Positions 6,443 through 8,138 of a stretch of 8,138 nucleotides of DNA are shown in pieces. A program made the translations under genes and the position numbers. Source of the stretch: an uncultured Rhodobacterales bacterium. Its GTDB lineage: Bacteria > Pseudomonadota > Alphaproteobacteria > Rhodobacterales > Rhodobacteraceae. The notes beneath the pieces are model-generated. The model did not search any database and was not told where the DNA came from. It saw only the letters and a program-made list of their open reading frames with translations. Numbering within the stretch: position 1 is the stretch's first letter; every line of letters starts with the position of its first letter. Where the stretch lies: positions 1-8,138 of the forward strand of contig CALCGO010000522.1 in assembly GCA_937901055.1 (NCBI GenBank), given 5' to 3'.

Positions 6443-7003
6443 TCAGCCTAGTTTGATCACGGTGTCGGAGATGAAACTCGCGACTGGAACCGGAAGATTT
6501 TCAGGAGCAGGACCCTTACGGATACGACCTGCAGTGTCATAGTGCGAACCGTGACAAGGACAGAACCAACCGCCAAAGTCACCAGCGCCATCACCCAGCG
6601 GAACGCAGCCTAGGTGGGTACAAACACCCATCATCACCAACCATTCGCCAGCTTCATCCAGCGTACGGTTTGCATCGCTTGCGTCAGCTTCTGAATCTGC
6701 GTTTGCGTTACGCGCTTCGCCATCTGGCAATGCGGAAACATCCTGAGCACGACCAGCTTCGATTTCTTCGGCTGTACGACGACGAACAAAAACAGGTTTT
6801 CCGCGCCATTTGACGGTCAGCTGTGTACCAGCTTCAAGATCGGCAACATCAACCTCGATCGAGGCCATTGCCCGAACGTCTGCACTCGGGTTCATCTGGT
6901 GGACCAGCGGCCAAACTGCAGCGCCCGTGGCAACTGCGCCGGCCGATGCAGTGGCGACATATAGAAAATCGCGACGCGAGCCTGTGTCTTCTGCGTGAGA
7001 CAA
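6443..7003 (-). CDS. petA: Ubiquinol-cytochrome c reductase iron-sulfur (Rieske) subunit
   Basis: The Rieske protein moves an electron from ubiquinol at the Qo site to cytochrome c1 through its 2Fe-2S cluster. The 186-residue product begins MSHAEDTGSRRDFLYVATA: the SRRDFL box is a twin-arginine translocation signal and the following hydrophobic stretch (about 12-33) is the membrane anchor. The cluster ligands are in CTHLGC (128-133) and CPCHGSH (148-154): Cys128, His130, Cys148, His151, with Cys133 and Cys150 forming the usual disulphide. NQMNPSADV-like and NRTLDEAGEWLVM stretches are typical of Rhodobacter PetA. The start is taken as TTG at 7003, because AGAGGAGA lies 7 nt upstream and the N-terminus then matches known PetA; an upstream in-frame ATG at 7063 would add 20 atypical residues. 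First gene of petABC, divergent from the methyltransferase gene. Confidence 0.97.
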   Translation of the reverse strand: MSHAEDTGSRRDFLYVATASAGAVATGAAVWPLVHQMNPSADVRAMASIEVDVADLEAGTQLTVKWRGKPVFVRRRTAEEIEAGRAQDVSALPDGEARNANADSEADASDANRTLDEAGEWLVMMGVCTHLGCVPLGDGAGDFGGWFCPCHGSHYDTAGRIRKGPAPENLPVPVASFISDTVIKLG

Positions 7004-7010
7004 AAGATAC

Positions 7011-7018
7011 TCTCCTCT
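7011..7018 (-). promoter_or_regulatory. petA ribosome binding site
   Basis: The minus strand reads AGAGGAGA, 7 nt before the TTG at 7003. It supports the non-ATG start and argues against the longer reading from 7063. Confidence 0.75.
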
Positions 7019-7162
7019 AGTAACTGCCCCGGAATTGAGGCAAAGAAATTCATTAGCGCCCACCGAAAGATGGGTACATTAGGGGAGGGGAATACACCCG
7101 CAGCCCCCTTGGGTCCAGCGGACTTTGCGCCGCACTTGTTACTAAAAGGTATTTTTCAAGGT

Positions 7163-7612
7163 ATGAACGTCAGATTAGCCAGCTATCAGCCAGATATTGC
7201 CTTAAATCTTGGCAGTATGATTCGATTAAGCGCGTGTTTCGCCACACCAATTGATGTGATCGAACCATGCGGATTTCCGTTTTCCGTTAAAGCGTTACGG
7301 CGATCCGCGATGGACTACACCGATTTGGCAGACATAACCCGGCATAATTCGTGGGAATCGTATCTATTAGACAAGCCTGAGGGGCGTATCGTGTTGATGA
7401 CCACCGAGGGAGCCATGCCACTTTGGGACTTCCAGTTTCAAACAGGTGATACAATTCTGATGGGTCGCGAGAGTGCTGGTGTGCCAACCGAAGTTCACGA
7501 CCGCGCCGACGCAGCCATCATCATCCCAATGCCGGGTGGTGGAAGGTCCTTAAACGTGGCGATGTCTGCGGGTATTGCAGTGGCCGAAGCGATACGTCAA
7601 ATCGGCCACTAA
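7163..7612 (+). CDS. trmL: tRNA (cytidine/uridine-34-2'-O)-methyltransferase, TrmL-like (SPOUT family)
   Basis: TrmL methylates the 2'-OH of the wobble base in certain leucine tRNAs, using S-adenosylmethionine. The 149-residue product has the compact size and motif order of TrmL, with the trefoil-knot SPOUT motifs: motif 1 NLGSMIRLSA (15-24, Asn15 and Arg21), a central IEPCGFPF and LRRSAMDY stretch (33-52), motif 2 LMGRESAGVP (99-108) and motif 3 IPMPGGGRSLNVAMSAGIAVAEA (121-143). Motif 1 has Leu16 where Thr is usual. The start at 7163 (MNVRLASYQPD) matches the family N-terminus; the open frame extends upstream to 6995 but that part does not resemble the family and runs into petA. A ribosome binding site is not clear: CAAGGT touches the start and AAAAGG is about 13 nt away. 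It stands alone, divergent from petABC and convergent with the next gene. Exact substrate tRNA is inferred from the family. Confidence 0.9.
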   Translation: MNVRLASYQPDIALNLGSMIRLSACFATPIDVIEPCGFPFSVKALRRSAMDYTDLADITRHNSWESYLLDKPEGRIVLMTTEGAMPLWDFQFQTGDTILMGRESAGVPTEVHDRADAAIIIPMPGGGRSLNVAMSAGIAVAEAIRQIGH

Positions 7613-7633
7613 CTTTCAAGGTCTACAGGGATC

Positions 7634-8071
7634 TTAATGAATTGTTTTCATTTCCAAACCCAGCTTTGAATAGTTAACTTTGTAAAATCCAAACTTCGAG
7701 CGAACAACGGCTTCTGGAGTATGCTTCAGAACTTCTTGCGCCATTACGCCTTCGTATTTATTGGAACTCCATAAGTACTGGAACTCATAAAGCGTTAATC
7801 CGTTTTCGGCAGTGCCAACCGCCTTAATATTCCGCTTCAGACGTGCATCACTGGTTAGATCAACCGGCTCGGAATCGTTTTGCCCCTTAACAACTAACCA
7901 GATCAGAGCGATTGCAAGTAGTGGAATTAGCCAAAGCCCCGACCCTCCCATAGATCCCGGATCCTCAGTTATCGCCATCTCGACCGGGGCGACATACGCC
8001 ACACTACCGGCAAGAACGGCCGTAACCTGCAATGCGACGGTCGAAACAGCCAAAAATATCACCTTTTTCAT
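7634..8071 (-). CDS. Small membrane-anchored protein with a C-terminal S74-type (tail-fibre chaperone) domain
   Basis: The 145-residue product starts MKKVIFLAVSTVALQVTAVLAG, a signal peptide with a likely cut near residues 21-22. A short acidic/Gly-Ser stretch (about 31-45) leads to a membrane helix, GLWLIPLLAIALIWLVV (45-61). Residues about 73-140 resemble the intramolecular chaperone (peptidase S74) domain at the end of phage tail spikes and fibres: SDARLKRNI (74-82), LYEFQYLW (94-101), YEGVMAQEVL (106-115), PEAVV (119-123) and YKVNYSKLGLEM (130-141). In phage proteins of this family a Ser and Lys in this first motif perform self-cleavage; Ser74 and Lys79 are both present here, but cleavage is only an inference. 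GGAGT 7 nt upstream supports the start. No phage genes lie nearby, so this looks like a resident cell-envelope protein of unknown role rather than a prophage remnant. Confidence 0.8.
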   Translation of the reverse strand: MKKVIFLAVSTVALQVTAVLAGSVAYVAPVEMAITEDPGSMGGSGLWLIPLLAIALIWLVVKGQNDSEPVDLTSDARLKRNIKAVGTAENGLTLYEFQYLWSSNKYEGVMAQEVLKHTPEAVVRSKFGFYKVNYSKLGLEMKTIH

Positions 8072-8108
8072 ATCAATTACTCCAATGAGACCTCAGCATA
8101 ACTTGAGG

Positions 8109-8126
8109 ATTCCCAACGTTGGGAAT
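8109..8126. repeat. Perfect 18-bp palindrome upstream of the S74-domain gene
   Basis: ATTCCCAACGTTGGGAAT is its own reverse complement. It lies 38-55 bp upstream of the start at 8071. A second, imperfect dyad sits directly beside it: CCTCA at 8091-8095 and TGAGG at 8104-8108. The position fits an operator for a dimeric regulator of the downstream gene, or of a gene beyond the right edge. No regulator family can be named from the sequence. Confidence 0.55.
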
Positions 8127-8138
8127 ATTTGGTAACGT

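Noticed and set aside
7004..7162. Promoters and a G-rich/C-rich hairpin (GGGGAGGGG near 7082-7090, CCCCCTT near 7105-7110) between petA and trmL
   Set aside because: The spacer must contain promoters for both genes, but no convincing -35/-10 pair was seen on either strand and the stem would be only about 5 bp.
1..8138. CRISPR array, insertion sequence, prophage, tRNA or rRNA
   Set aside because: No regularly spaced repeats, transposase motifs, terminal inverted repeats, phage structural genes or conserved RNA gene sequences were seen; the S74-type domain alone is not evidence of a prophage.

Overview
The window looks like a chromosomal housekeeping segment from an alphaproteobacterium, most likely a marine Rhodobacteraceae (Roseobacter-group) member. 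This rests on the close similarity, from memory, of the cytochrome bc1 subunits to Rhodobacter-type PetA, PetB and PetC, the petA-petB-petC order, and the alphaproteobacterial-style ThiBPQ proteins. No phage, transposon, tRNA, rRNA or CRISPR sequence was recognised. Species assignment is not possible from the sequence alone.

Layout: (1) 1-793, minus strand, the 5' three quarters of aroC (chorismate synthase), running off the left edge. (2) 794-1035, a divergent intergenic region holding a TPP riboswitch (891-987) followed by a hairpin that can hide the thiB ribosome binding site. (3) 1036-4263, plus strand, thiB-thiP-thiQ, an overlapping three-gene operon for a complete thiamine (or thiamine phosphate) ABC importer. 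(4) 4266-4288, a GC-rich hairpin between convergent operons. (5) 7003 down to 4313, minus strand, petA-petB-petC, encoding the three catalytic subunits of the cytochrome bc1 complex: Rieske protein, cytochrome b and cytochrome c1. (6) 7163-7612, plus strand, a TrmL-type SPOUT tRNA 2'-O-methyltransferase. (7) 7634-8071, minus strand, a small membrane-anchored protein ending in a phage-tail-fibre-like (peptidase S74 / intramolecular chaperone) domain, with a perfect 18-bp palindrome upstream.

The genes form three functional units. The riboswitch senses thiamine pyrophosphate and should shut off thiBPQ when the vitamin is plentiful. ThiB binds thiamine in the periplasm, ThiP is the membrane channel and ThiQ the ATPase. 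PetABC passes electrons from ubiquinol to cytochrome c and pumps protons. AroC and TrmL are ordinary metabolic and tRNA-modification genes.

The most striking observation is that petC carries a single in-frame TAA at codon 84 (4841-4843). The frame and the cytochrome c1 homology continue unbroken on both sides, and one C-to-T change from a glutamine CAA would explain it. Either the bc1 complex of this strain is broken or the base is a sequencing or assembly error. No wholly new system was found; secondary points of interest are the membrane-tethered S74 domain protein, the riboswitch expression platform, and a Gly in place of the usual D-loop Asp in ThiQ.
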